Positions 1-8,696 of a stretch of DNA of 64,000 nucleotides are shown piece by piece. The DNA is from GCA-016699835 sp964543905 (lineage in GTDB: Bacteria; Planctomycetota; Phycisphaerae; Phycisphaerales; UBA1924), in assembly GCA_964543905.1 (NCBI GenBank), contig CAZIZO010000007.1, forward strand, positions 117,626-181,625, read 5' to 3'. Made by a program: the position numbers and the translations under genes. Below the pieces are notes generated by a model that worked only from the letters and a program-made list of their open reading frames with translations, ran no database searches and was not told the DNA's origin. Numbering within the stretch: position 1 is the first letter of the stretch; each line of letters opens with the position of its first letter.

Positions 1-534
1 TGTTTGCAAAGCGTTCGGGCCCAACTGTGGACTCGGAGCAGTCCAACCTCTTGGAATGTCGTGCAGTAACTGGGAAGATCCGCGTCGAACTGGGCAGCGA
101 GCCCGAGGCCATGGACCGCGTGCCCCATCCGTCGAAGCCCTTGCGCGACCAAGATGGGAAGTCGTCCGCCACCAGCGATCAGTCCAATGCCTGTTGGGGG
201 CGGTGGGGGATCGGGAAGAATCGTCAGTGTGGAGAGGGCTTGGCTGACTGTCATCTCTCGAAGTTCCGATCCTGCGGGCCGGGCATGCGCCCGAGCGTGA
301 CGTGAAGTCCGGCGTTCTGAAAAACCCGCAGGAAAGACCAAGGGGGGAATGGTAGCCGCCTTCCCCTGGATGGGGAGGCATGTGTTAAGGATCGACCCGT
401 TCAGACGCGGCGGGTTAGGTTTTGTGCCCTGGGTGTACATGTTAGGATCGCGGTAGGATTCAACTCCGAACCGAACACGCCTGCTCTGGGATTCCTACCC
501 GTAGACGGGTGCAAGGCGGGCTTGGAACTGGTCG
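1..534. other. Leading stretch without a convincing gene
   Basis: No recognisable gene. A forward reading frame from 27 to 305, open to the left edge, could be the tail of a gene starting outside the window. Its translation has no recognisable motif and an unusual composition rich in Ser, Gly, Trp and Cys, so I do not call it. The segment around 350-380 can form a short GC hairpin (GCCTTCCCC / GGGGAGGC) without a T-tract. No tRNA or rRNA signature was seen. Confidence 0.3.
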
Positions 535-774
535 ATGTTCGTGTCCATGCCTCGGAACTCGGCCACGCTCGATCTTTCGGAAGCGCCGGCACGACGTACC
601 GAGCGCCCGTGGCTGGGCGTGCGGTTCTCGTGCAATGGAACGTACCTTCGTGTCTATCGCAGCCCGGACGGTACGAAGTACGTCGCGACCTGTCCTCGTT
701 GTGGAAGTTCAACGACCTTTCGGGTCGGATCCGGCGGGACGGGTGATCGGTTCTTTCACGTGATGTGCAAGTAG
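535..774 (+). CDS. Small zinc-ribbon-like conserved protein
   Basis: A 79-residue protein of unknown function. The C-terminal two thirds read like a real small domain: a first strand WLGVRFSCNG, an aromatic YLRVYR strand, then a CPRC pair (TCPRCGSSTTFRVG) and a final Cys in FHVMC. The cysteines could form a small zinc ribbon (one Cys before, a CxxC, one Cys at the end). GC-rich third positions match the neighbouring genes. The start at ATG 535 has a weak GGAA about eight bases upstream; ATG 547 is an alternative. The next gene is co-directional, 76 bp away. No enzymatic role can be assigned; metal-binding or nucleic-acid contact is an inference. Confidence 0.6.
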   Translation: MFVSMPRNSATLDLSEAPARRTERPWLGVRFSCNGTYLRVYRSPDGTKYVATCPRCGSSTTFRVGSGGTGDRFFHVMCK

Positions 775-850
775 CGCCCGTGCGTCTCGAGGCGTGCTTC
801 CCGCCGTCGTCACCTCGGAGCCGTTCGCGTGCCCTCCCTACGCTCCCTTG

Positions 851-1381
851 ATGTCGAGCGCCCTGGGTTCCACGTTTACCATTTCTCGATCCACCGGCAC
901 CTGCTCCGCTACCGGTCGCTTGTTTGAGGCCGGTGAGCGTTATGTCGCGACCCTGGTCGAACGACCGGGCCAACCCTTCCTGGAGCGGTTGGATTTTTCA
1001 TGGGATGCCTGGGAGCGGGGCGCGAGGCCCGTCGCGCCGCTGCGGCTCTTCGGCGTGTGGCGAGCCACCATGCTCCCTCCCGACGCGAAAAAGCAAACAT
1101 TGCTGAGCGATCCGGAACTGCTCGAACTCTTTGAAGAGTTGGGTGGTGCGATGGAGCCGAGGCAGCAAGCCTTCCGATACTTGCTCGCGCTGCTGCTGGT
1201 CCGGCGGCGAGTTCTGAAGATGGTCCGCAGTGAGGCGGGGAGACTGCTGGTCCAGCCCAAGACCGCGCCCAACACACCGGAAGGCGCGACGATCGAGGTG
1301 ATTGATCCCGGGCTGACCGACGAAGCGATCGCGCAGGCCATCGAACAACTCGGGCAGGTCGTTGCCGTGCAGAGCAAGTGA
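851..1381 (+). CDS. Conserved hypothetical protein, cytoplasmic
   Basis: A 176-residue protein without signal peptide or membrane segment. The N-terminal part contains CSATGR followed by FEAGERYVATLVE, a segment I associate with uncharacterised planctomycete proteins. The middle is acidic and helical (DPELLELFEELGG), and a basic helix RYLLALLLVRRRVLK follows. The C-terminus is acidic and Pro-rich. An upstream GTG at 794 would add 19 residues that look non-coding, so ATG 851 is preferred, although no clear Shine-Dalgarno supports it. It ends three bases before an in-frame ATG of the next gene, whose better start is 40 bp further, so the two are probably co-transcribed. Function unknown. Confidence 0.6.
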   Translation: MSSALGSTFTISRSTGTCSATGRLFEAGERYVATLVERPGQPFLERLDFSWDAWERGARPVAPLRLFGVWRATMLPPDAKKQTLLSDPELLELFEELGGAMEPRQQAFRYLLALLLVRRRVLKMVRSEAGRLLVQPKTAPNTPEGATIEVIDPGLTDEAIAQAIEQLGQVVAVQSK

Positions 1382-1423
1382 TCGATGGTCGAGGGCGTTG
1401 GGCCGTTGTTCCAGGAGGGTTTC

Positions 1424-2377
1424 GTGCGAAGCCATTTTGCTCGTTTGATTGGTCTCGTCTCGCTGAGCGTCGGATTGTGGCTGGGCGGATGCGCGGGCGC
1501 GGGGCGAACACCCACCTCGGTGAGATCGGCACCCATCGAACGAGCAACCCAGGACCCGCCGGCGTATGCCGAGGTCGCGAAGGGCTACAACGCTCGGGTG
1601 CGTCGGCTGGAGGCTCTGCGGGCGAGCGCCGACGTGGTCCTCGACACGGTGGACGATTCGGGGAAGCCGTTGAGCCATCAGGCCGAAGCGAGTTTGCAGT
1701 ATCTTCGCCCCCACAAGGTTTCGCTGAAGATCTCGAAGGTGTCCAATGAGATCTTCCTGCTGGGTGCGAACGGTGAGTCGTACTGGTGGCTCGACCTCTC
1801 GGGCGACGAGAAGGTGGCGCTGGTGGGCACGGTGAGCAAGGCCACGCGAGAGAGTGGGCGGGCCTTCGGCGTGCCCGTCCACCCCCTCGACTTCGTGGAG
1901 TTGCTGGGCGTCCAGCCCATGCCCGAGGCATTGGCGGGTGGGTCCGCGCCCGCGACCCGCGGCGTCGTGCGATGGACGGCCGATGGGCGTTCCGTCGCCG
2001 TCACGATGCCGGCGAGGGAGGGTTTCAAGCGTCTGATCCTCGACCCAAGCGATTACACGCCCCGTCGCATCGAACTCCTCGACGACGTCTTTCGCACCGT
2101 GGTCTCCGCGACGCACGACAAGTACCAGAAAGTCAACGTGGTGGGGGATGCCGGCGCCGGTGCTTGGATGCCCTCCCGAATTGCGATCGACGTTCCTGCG
2201 AACAAGACACGTCTCGATCTCACGCTCTTTAATCTCGTGAATCCGGGAGAGGCAAAGATCAAGCCCATGGTCTTCGACATGCAGGGTCTCATCCGTGATC
2301 GGGATATCCAGCGCATCATCTCCCTCGATGATCGTGGCGTGACCAGAACCGCACCGGCACCGGGAGGCCCCCGGTGA
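1424..2377 (+). CDS. Outer-membrane lipoprotein, LolA/LolB-like fold
   Basis: A 317-residue predicted lipoprotein. Start GTG 1424 is preceded by a strong AGGAGGG four bases upstream and gives a compact signal peptide ending in the lipobox LGGC, so the in-frame ATG at 1385 is rejected. After a short linker the mature protein has the layout of outer-membrane lipoprotein sorting/carrier proteins: a helix (VRRLEALRASADVVLD), then antiparallel strands including LQYLRPHKVSLKI, FLLGANGESYWWLDLS and later LILDPSDYTPRRIELLD. This resembles LolA/LolB or DUF4292-type proteins that bind lipoprotein acyl chains. The fold assignment comes from pattern only; the role in lipoprotein trafficking is inferred. 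Its stop overlaps the start of the downstream RDD protein (GTGA), implying translational coupling. Confidence 0.6.
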   Translation: MRSHFARLIGLVSLSVGLWLGGCAGAGRTPTSVRSAPIERATQDPPAYAEVAKGYNARVRRLEALRASADVVLDTVDDSGKPLSHQAEASLQYLRPHKVSLKISKVSNEIFLLGANGESYWWLDLSGDEKVALVGTVSKATRESGRAFGVPVHPLDFVELLGVQPMPEALAGGSAPATRGVVRWTADGRSVAVTMPAREGFKRLILDPSDYTPRRIELLDDVFRTVVSATHDKYQKVNVVGDAGAGAWMPSRIAIDVPANKTRLDLTLFNLVNPGEAKIKPMVFDMQGLIRDRDIQRIISLDDRGVTRTAPAPGGPR

Positions 2378-4245
2378 GCATGCATGCTTACGTGCCATGG
2401 GCTTGGAGAGCGATTGTGCTCGTCCTTGCGGCGTGTGCATCGCTTGCCCGCGCGGATGCGACGGTCGTCGTCGGCTCTTCATCGATGCCTGGGTCCGATC
2501 GTTCCGACGACCACGAGAGTTCGCACGGCTGGGTCGTCGTCGAAGGGGAGTCTTCGCTGGTTCGAAACACACGATCGTGGCTCATCTTGCACATCCCGCC
2601 CAGGCGATCCGTCGGAGGTGACGGCGTGATCCATGGCGTGCCCGACGGCACGGTTCGTCAGATCATGCCGGCGATCCAGGACAATCCCATCGCACTCGCG
2701 GCGTGGCGAGATCATCTTTTCGTCATTTCCGAAGCGAACACGATTTTTCCTCAGGCGCAACGACAGGTCGGATGTGTGCGAGTCGTCCCCACCGGCATTG
2801 GAGACTATTGGGTCTCCCAGCCCACGCATCGTCTTCAGACTCGCCCGTCTCTGGCGGGCGGCGGTGAAGTACTGGGCGCGGTTGGCTCGCCCGCCGGTCC
2901 AATCGTCCTGGTCGCTCGCGAGGGTGCGGCGGGAAAGGCACCGAGCCTCTTGCTGCGAGCGCTGGTCGACGGCGCGTGGAGGGAGTTGGCCCTCCCTCGC
3001 GACATGCTCGCGCTGCTCGAACGCGAGGGGCGTGTACCCACCAACGCCCCCGCCGGCGGGCGTTGGTGGCGCTTGGTCGGGACCGCACGCGGCATCGAAG
3101 TGTGGAGCGCCCTCGACGGAGATACGGAGGCCCACGTGTGGACGTTGGAGCCCGTCGAGGACGCCATTGCGGGCGCGATGCAGACCGCGAGCAACGAGTT
3201 GGCAAGCGCGTCGAAATCCGAATGGGAGGATCGGTCCGACAAGGGGCTGCGGGAGCGTCGCCGGGACGCCCGTAAACGTCGAGCGATGGAGGCGGAACGC
3301 CTCGCGAGCATCGTCCGCCTTCGTGTGGAGTGGACGAGCACCGTGGTTCTCCTCCCGCAAGCGGCGACCTTGGCGAGCGCTCCGCGAGTTCTCGATCTGG
3401 CTGGACGCCGGGTCTTCGTCACTTGGGCCTCCCAGAGCGAGGCTTGCATCTACACCCAACAGGACACGTCGTGGCGTGAACTTTGGCGAGGTGCCGTCCC
3501 CAGGACCGCCGGTGTCGTGGGGTTGCCCGGGAGTGGTCGAGTGTCGTTCGTGTGGGCCACGGGCACGTTCAACACCCCCGGATATGGACTCCAGTTCGTC
3601 GAGATATCCGCGAATACCGGACGAGTCATGTACGCGGGGCCGGCGAAGTCATCCTCGCCGGTCACGCCCACCGATCTGCGATTCATCGCGATCTTCCTGC
3701 TCGGTGCTTCGGCGGCCGTCTTGCTCTTTGTGCTGAAATCGGAAGCCGCAGACAAGGCGTTCCACGTGCCTGAGGGCACTGCGCTTGCCGAGGGTTGGCG
3801 GCGTGGGCTGGCAACCATGATCGACTTTGGGCTCGCCATGATGATCGCGGCGGAGGTCCGCGGGGTGGACCTGGGTGAGTCGATGAGCGTTTCCGGGTTG
3901 CTGACGGGGAAGGGGCTGCCCGTCCTCGTGACAGGTCTTGTTCTCGCCTGTGCCGCGTGCACGGTCTTTGAATGGCTCTTCGGGCGATCCCTTGGCAAGA
4001 TGATTGCCGGCTGCGAGGTTGTCGACGTATCAGCAGCAGGTTCGCTTCAAAATGAAGCGGGAGCGTCCGAACTGCCGCGCCCCTCGCTCTTTCGATCCTT
4101 CCTCCGGAATGCCATCAAGTGGGCCTTTCCACCCGTGGGGATTTTCATGGTGCTCGATGCGGCCGGACGGCATCCGGGTGACGTGTTCGCCAAGACGGCT
4201 GTGGTCTGTTGGTTACCCGAAGACAGCGACTCCGACGATTTGTGA
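2374..4245 (+). CDS. Exported protein with C-terminal RDD membrane domain
   Basis: A 623-residue envelope protein. It starts at GTG 2374, overlapping the previous stop by four bases. An N-terminal signal peptide is followed by about 400 extracytoplasmic residues with repeated strand-like segments (VFVTWASQSEACIY, VSFVWATGTFN) that suggest a beta-propeller-like domain. A membrane helix lies near residue 436 (FIAIFLLGASAAVLLFVL). From about 470 to 615 there is an RDD domain: GWRRGLATMIDFGLA with the Arg-Asp pair, two hydrophobic helices, FGRSLGKMIAG, and a C-terminal DAAGRHPGDVFAKT segment with the last conserved Asp. RDD proteins are small membrane proteins, some linked to ion or substrate transport. 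The fusion to a large periplasmic sensor-like region is unusual, and the function is unknown. Confidence 0.7.
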   Translation: MSMHAYVPWAWRAIVLVLAACASLARADATVVVGSSSMPGSDRSDDHESSHGWVVVEGESSLVRNTRSWLILHIPPRRSVGGDGVIHGVPDGTVRQIMPAIQDNPIALAAWRDHLFVISEANTIFPQAQRQVGCVRVVPTGIGDYWVSQPTHRLQTRPSLAGGGEVLGAVGSPAGPIVLVAREGAAGKAPSLLLRALVDGAWRELALPRDMLALLEREGRVPTNAPAGGRWWRLVGTARGIEVWSALDGDTEAHVWTLEPVEDAIAGAMQTASNELASASKSEWEDRSDKGLRERRRDARKRRAMEAERLASIVRLRVEWTSTVVLLPQAATLASAPRVLDLAGRRVFVTWASQSEACIYTQQDTSWRELWRGAVPRTAGVVGLPGSGRVSFVWATGTFNTPGYGLQFVEISANTGRVMYAGPAKSSSPVTPTDLRFIAIFLLGASAAVLLFVLKSEAADKAFHVPEGTALAEGWRRGLATMIDFGLAMMIAAEVRGVDLGESMSVSGLLTGKGLPVLVTGLVLACAACTVFEWLFGRSLGKMIAGCEVVDVSAAGSLQNEAGASELPRPSLFRSFLRNAIKWAFPPVGIFMVLDAAGRHPGDVFAKTAVVCWLPEDSDSDDL

Positions 4246-4296
4246 AAATGGGCAATATGAGGTCCTGTTGTCTTTATAGTCCAATAAAACATGGCA

Positions 4297-4305
4297 TGGT
4301 ATACT
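4297..4305 (+). promoter_or_regulatory. Extended -10 promoter candidate upstream of the TPR gene
   Basis: TGGTATACT matches the extended -10 consensus (TGnTATAAT-like) in a locally AT-richer segment of the 182-bp gap between the RDD gene and the TPR gene at 4428. The nearest -35-like TTGTCT at 4268 is 26 bases away and too far, which fits extended -10 promoters that need no -35. It could drive the TPR gene and perhaps the flagellar genes beyond. Confidence 0.45.
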
Positions 4306-4427
4306 CAGATACCTGAAATGGGGAGGCAATCCTTGCGCCCATTTGCAGCGTCTTCTCCAGTTTCACCGATAAGACCGGTGCAGAACCTGCGCTGGACGGT
4401 CGGCACGGGTCGAACGGAAACGGGACG

Positions 4428-7142
4428 ATGGCGAACACCGAGGCCACAAGTGCACAGTCGAAAGCGGCCCCCCCGCCGAGCGAGGGCGGCGGCGCTCGGG
4501 CATCGTGGCGGGACGCATGGCCGATCCCAGCGATGGGGCTTGGGCTGGTCGGGTTGATCGGAGCGGCGGTCGTCGCGTTCAAGCGGGCGCCCGAGGCGGA
4601 TCACAACCCGCTCTTCCACGCGGCGGAGCGATTGATCGCGTCGGAGAAGTACGGCGAGGCGATCGCGGCCTTGAATGCGGAAGTCCTTCCGGTGTATGCG
4701 AAGGGGAAACTGGACGCCGATCAGACGCGGCGCTTTCACCTGATGCTCGCGAGGTCGATCGCGCTCGGACAGCGCGCCTTGGGCATCAATCGCGAGGAAA
4801 ACAACCAGGCGATCGTGGAGCGATTCAAGCAAGCCGAGCGCCATCACGCGGAACTCGAGCCCAACGACGTCCGTCTGCTGTGCGAGGCGTTGATCGATCT
4901 GGGAGAGATCGACGAGGCCCGCGAGCGTACGGATGCGCTGCCGGATGAGTTTCGCGAGGTTCGGATCGAGTTGTACCGGGGGATGGTCGACAAGGTGCGA
5001 TCGGGCCCCGTGCCCGACGACGCGATGGCGCTCGTGCTGATCACCAAGTTGACCGGGGATCCGGAACTTCCGGGGGAAGCACGCGCGTGGGCGATCACGC
5101 GGCAGGTCGAGATTCTGCTGGCGCAGGGCTACGCGGATGAGGCGATCAGCAAGGCGCTCCGCGCCTTGCCGACGATGCACGACGTCGACGCGCGTGCGAG
5201 GGGCGAGTTGTTTGGGCTGCTTGGTCGGGCGTACCTGAAGACGGGCGCGACGGACGAGGCGATGAAGCACTTGGTGCGGGCGAGGGAGATGTTGGGCGAA
5301 GAAGACCCGCTCGCGGCCGAGGTCTTGCTCGCCTTGGGGAAGATCGAGTTCAACCGAGACAAGGCCGCCGCCGGCGAGTTGTTTGAAGAGGTGGTGACGA
5401 AGTTTCCCGAGTCGAGCCAGTCCATGGGGGCGCTGCTGGGCCTGGCGGAAGTACATGCCTGGCTCGGCAACAGCGAGGGCGATCTGGAGGTGCCGATCCC
5501 CGAGCCTGGGGCTGCTCATTCGGAATCCGAAGCCGGGCTGGGGGAAGTGGGCGTGACACCGGCTTCCACCCCGAGCGAGGTGCCAACGCCGTCGTCCCAC
5601 GGCATGGATGACGGATCGAAGGGCTCCGCGGGGCCTGATATCCGGGAGTTTCGTTCGCATCGGGATGAGGCGATCACGCGGTATGCCCAACTGGTCGAGC
5701 GTTTGCGATCGGGGGAACGGCATCGCGAGGTGACGGCGGACGTGGTCGGTGCCAGCATCATGTCCAACTTCAAGGATCGATACGACGCGGGGGACCTCGA
5801 CACCGCGCTGCGGTACGCGACGCTCGCGGAGCAACTCTTCGGGACGGATGAGGCTCCCGCCTCGGTGATGTACGCGCTCGCGGAAGTCAATCGGGACCTG
5901 GGAAATCGAATCCTCGGCGAAAAGGCGAAGAGCAGCAGTGAGGGCGTCGCGCTGACCTTGGCGAAGGCCGACCCGGCCACGCAGGCGATGGCCAAGCGGC
6001 ACTTCATCGAGGCCGGTCGATACTTCCGCCTGCACGCGGACAAGGTCGTCTTGACGGACAACGCGGGGCACGGGAACTCGGTGTGGGCGGCGGCGCAGAT
6101 GTACGACCGGGCGGGAGACCTGGAAGAGGCTCTGAGAGCATTCCAGGATTTCGTACAGGGATTTCCCAGCGATCCGCGGCTGCCCGAAGCGACGTTCCAC
6201 CTGGCCCAGACCCATCTTGCGCGTGGCGAGGTTGATGCGGCGATTCGCATCTATGAGGAACTTATTTCCGAGCGAGGCACCTCGCGTGCGGCGGGTCCGT
6301 TTTCAGACAAGAGTTATGTTCCTCTCGCTCGCGCCCTGCTCTCGGACAGCGATCCGGGCAATGACACTCGCGCCGAGGAGATGCTCCTGATTGTCCTGAG
6401 CGGGACGGTCGGCGGGCCTTCGACGCCCATGTACCGGGAAGCGTTGGCCGAGTACGCGGACCTCTGCTATCGCGCCAAGCGGTTCGATGAGGCGGTGGCC
6501 AAACTCGACGAACTGATCGCTCGCTACGCCGAGCACTCCGAGAACGAGGACGAGCGGGCCGAGATCGGGACGGAGACGTATTTCAAACTCGCGGACGCGC
6601 ATCGCCTCGCCGCCAAGTCGATCGACGCCTCGCTGGCGAAGGGGGGCATGCCCGACAGCGATCGCAAGCGATTGGAGGACGAGCGCGCGCAGCACCTTCG
6701 CCAGGGGATCGAGCAGTTTGAGCAGGTTCGGCAGATGATCCTGGCGAAGCCGAGGCGAACGAAGTTGGACTCGATCCAACTTCGAAACGCGCACTACTAC
6801 CTCGGCGATTGCGCCTTTGAACTGGGTGACTATGACGGCGCGATTCGTCACTACGATACGGCCCGAGAGCGATATCCGACCGATCCGGCCTCGCTCGTCG
6901 CGATGACGCAGATCGTCAACGCCCATCTTCGCCGGGGCGAGGTTGCCAAGGCGATCACGGCGAACGAGCGAGCCCGCCGATTCTTTCAGAGTCTTCCCGA
7001 TGTGGCGTGGGATGATCCCAGCCTTCCGATGGGGCGAGCGGAGTGGGAGCGGTGGCTCGACGCCACCGCGGAACTCGCCAAGGGCATGTTGGCCGGCGGG
7101 GCGAAGAAGGGTGAACTCAACGCGAACGCGGGTGAGCGATAG
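4428..7142 (+). CDS. Large TPR-repeat protein, membrane-anchored
   Basis: A 904-residue protein built mostly from tetratricopeptide-type helical pairs, for example LIASEKYGEAIAALNAE, EALRAFQDFVQGFPSDPRLPEATFHLAQTHLARGEVDAAIRIYE and YYLGDCAFELGDYDGAIRHYDTARERYP. One membrane helix near residues 29-47 (PAMGLGLVGLIGAAVVAF) anchors it, with a short cytoplasmic N-terminus and the TPR part probably in the periplasm. An acidic, Pro-rich linker around residues 350-400 splits the array in two. TPR arrays are protein-interaction scaffolds, and the repeat style resembles YbgF/BamD-like periplasmic proteins. It lies 49 bp upstream of the flagellar FlgN-like gene, and co-transcription is possible. A flagellar role is not shown by the sequence. 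Confidence 0.75.
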   Translation: MANTEATSAQSKAAPPPSEGGGARASWRDAWPIPAMGLGLVGLIGAAVVAFKRAPEADHNPLFHAAERLIASEKYGEAIAALNAEVLPVYAKGKLDADQTRRFHLMLARSIALGQRALGINREENNQAIVERFKQAERHHAELEPNDVRLLCEALIDLGEIDEARERTDALPDEFREVRIELYRGMVDKVRSGPVPDDAMALVLITKLTGDPELPGEARAWAITRQVEILLAQGYADEAISKALRALPTMHDVDARARGELFGLLGRAYLKTGATDEAMKHLVRAREMLGEEDPLAAEVLLALGKIEFNRDKAAAGELFEEVVTKFPESSQSMGALLGLAEVHAWLGNSEGDLEVPIPEPGAAHSESEAGLGEVGVTPASTPSEVPTPSSHGMDDGSKGSAGPDIREFRSHRDEAITRYAQLVERLRSGERHREVTADVVGASIMSNFKDRYDAGDLDTALRYATLAEQLFGTDEAPASVMYALAEVNRDLGNRILGEKAKSSSEGVALTLAKADPATQAMAKRHFIEAGRYFRLHADKVVLTDNAGHGNSVWAAAQMYDRAGDLEEALRAFQDFVQGFPSDPRLPEATFHLAQTHLARGEVDAAIRIYEELISERGTSRAAGPFSDKSYVPLARALLSDSDPGNDTRAEEMLLIVLSGTVGGPSTPMYREALAEYADLCYRAKRFDEAVAKLDELIARYAEHSENEDERAEIGTETYFKLADAHRLAAKSIDASLAKGGMPDSDRKRLEDERAQHLRQGIEQFEQVRQMILAKPRRTKLDSIQLRNAHYYLGDCAFELGDYDGAIRHYDTARERYPTDPASLVAMTQIVNAHLRRGEVAKAITANERARRFFQSLPDVAWDDPSLPMGRAEWERWLDATAELAKGMLAGGAKKGELNANAGER

Positions 7143-7191
7143 GACGAGGCGAACGATCGAATCGCGGCGGAGCCGCGCACGGAGGTCACGG

Positions 7192-7662
7192 ATGGCCGTT
7201 GGTCCACATCACGAACACGCATCGACCATCGACGAACTGCACGCGCTCGTGCGCCAAGAGTTGGCGTTGCTCGGTCAGGTTGATGCCCTCAGCCAGCGCC
7301 AAGGCACGCTGGTGCAGCACGACGATCCCTCGGCCTTGCTAGGGGTTCTGCACGAACGGCAAGGGCTGATCGAGCAGACCGTCCACATCGCGCACGAAGT
7401 GGCACGACTTCACGAATCATGCCGCGTGTCGGGGGGGGCCTCGGGCGAGCGATGGCGTGCGGTTCAGCGTGACATGACGTCGGTCGCGGAGTTGGCCGAG
7501 CGCATCACGCAGCGTGATCGCTTGGATGCCGAGCACATGGCACGAAAACGGGATGAATGCGTTGGGGGCATGACGCACATCGACAAAGGGCGAGGCGCCT
7601 CGGCGGCCTATGGCGAATCGCGACTTCCCACCAACCCAAAGTACCAGGACCGAAAAGGATGA
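7192..7662 (+). CDS. FlgN-like flagellar export chaperone
   Basis: A 156-residue, mostly helical cytoplasmic protein. ATG 7192 follows GGAGGT with good spacing. The N-terminal helical hairpin (ELHALVRQELALLGQVDALS, then LLGVLHERQGLIEQ) has the pattern of FlgN, which holds the hook-associated proteins FlgK and FlgL before export. The C-terminal tail is polar and ends in PTNPKYQDRKG, which may be the client-binding or disordered end. It overlaps the following histidine kinase gene by four bases (ATGA) and is followed by flgB, flgC and fliE, so a flagellar role fits the context. Identity rests on helix pattern and neighbourhood rather than a unique motif. Confidence 0.6.
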   Translation: MAVGPHHEHASTIDELHALVRQELALLGQVDALSQRQGTLVQHDDPSALLGVLHERQGLIEQTVHIAHEVARLHESCRVSGGASGERWRAVQRDMTSVAELAERITQRDRLDAEHMARKRDECVGGMTHIDKGRGASAAYGESRLPTNPKYQDRKG

Positions 7663-8615
7663 TGGACAACAGCACCAGCGCACCGCTGCCCAATGGGGAC
7701 AGCGTCTCCGGCTCGGTCGAATCGGTCATGACGCCGAGCGAGTTGGGCGAGATCATCGCGGCGTTCAACGACGTCACGCTCAAGTTGGAGCGATCGCACG
7801 AGCAGTTGCGATCGGAGGTTGCACGTCTCCAAGACGCGTTGAGCGAGGCCAACGTCCAGGTCGAGCGCTCGAGGCGGTTGGCCGCCCTAGGAGAGATGGC
7901 GGCGGGCATCGCGCACGAGGTTCGCAATCCACTGGGTTCCATCCGTCTCTACGCCCGGATGCTCGAGCAGGACCTTGCGGATCGCGAGGGCGAGCGACAG
8001 ATGGCGAGCAAGATCGCGCGTGCGACGGGCGCCATCGAGGCGATCGTGGGCGACGTGCTCACGTTCGCGAAGGAGTTCAAACTCCAGCGATTCGAGGTGA
8101 ACTCCCGGGACGCGCTCGAACGGGCGATTGAGGCCTGCCGATCGGCGGACGCCACGGGATGGGACGGGATCCAGGTCGTCCTGAACTCCGCGTGCCATGC
8201 CTCGTTCGAAGGCGATCCCGGGCTGGTGCAGCAGGCGCTCGTGAATGTGATCCGCAACGCGCACGAGGCGATGGTGGAGTCGGGCTCGAAGTTCCGCGTC
8301 CTCCGCCTGGGCACCGAGCAACGGGTGCGGAACGGGCAGCCCGAGGCGGTGATCCGAGTTCAGGACTCCGGCCCCGGGGTGACGCCCGAGATTGTCGCTC
8401 GGATGTTCAACCCGTTCTTCACGACTCGCGGCACGGGCACGGGGCTGGGCCTCGCGATCGTGCACCGCATCATGGATGCTCACGGCGGAACGATCACCAT
8501 TCAGAACAACCGCGAGCGGAGCGGCGCCTCGATGGACGAGCCCGGCGCCTGCGTTGAACTCGTGTTTCCCGTCCGTGCGGGGGCGGCGGGCGGGGCGGAT
8601 CGTCGAGCGGCATAG
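7659..8615 (+). CDS. Soluble sensor histidine kinase of the flagellar cluster (FlgS/FlrB type)
   Basis: A 318-residue histidine kinase with no membrane segment. The N-terminal ~75 residues form a coiled coil (LEQLRSEVARLQDALSEA-like). A HisKA domain follows with H-box GEMAAGIAHEVRNPLGS, the phospho-acceptor near His 86. The HATPase domain shows the N-box NVIRNAHEAM, the G1 box DSGPGV and the GTGTGLGLAIVHRIMDAHGG lid. There is no PAS or periplasmic sensor region, so the input is probably cytoplasmic, as in FlgS/FlrB kinases that report on flagellar assembly. Its ATG overlaps the FlgN-like stop, and the NtrC-type regulator follows 81 bp later, making a cognate pair likely. The name is by context. 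Confidence 0.85.
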   Translation: MMDNSTSAPLPNGDSVSGSVESVMTPSELGEIIAAFNDVTLKLERSHEQLRSEVARLQDALSEANVQVERSRRLAALGEMAAGIAHEVRNPLGSIRLYARMLEQDLADREGERQMASKIARATGAIEAIVGDVLTFAKEFKLQRFEVNSRDALERAIEACRSADATGWDGIQVVLNSACHASFEGDPGLVQQALVNVIRNAHEAMVESGSKFRVLRLGTEQRVRNGQPEAVIRVQDSGPGVTPEIVARMFNPFFTTRGTGTGLGLAIVHRIMDAHGGTITIQNNRERSGASMDEPGACVELVFPVRAGAAGGADRRAA

Positions 8616-8696
8616 CGGGATCGATGGAGCGAGGTCGAACGAGGTTCTTGGGCCTGGTGTTCAGGTTCGTACAGGTTGAAGGCAAGGAGTCGCAGG

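Noticed and set aside
27..305. Forward reading frame at the left edge
   Set aside because: Odd amino-acid composition, no motif, no ribosome site; not supported as a gene.
4268..4273. TTGTCT as -35 box for the promoter at 4297
   Set aside because: 26-base spacing is too long; the extended -10 form is a better reading.
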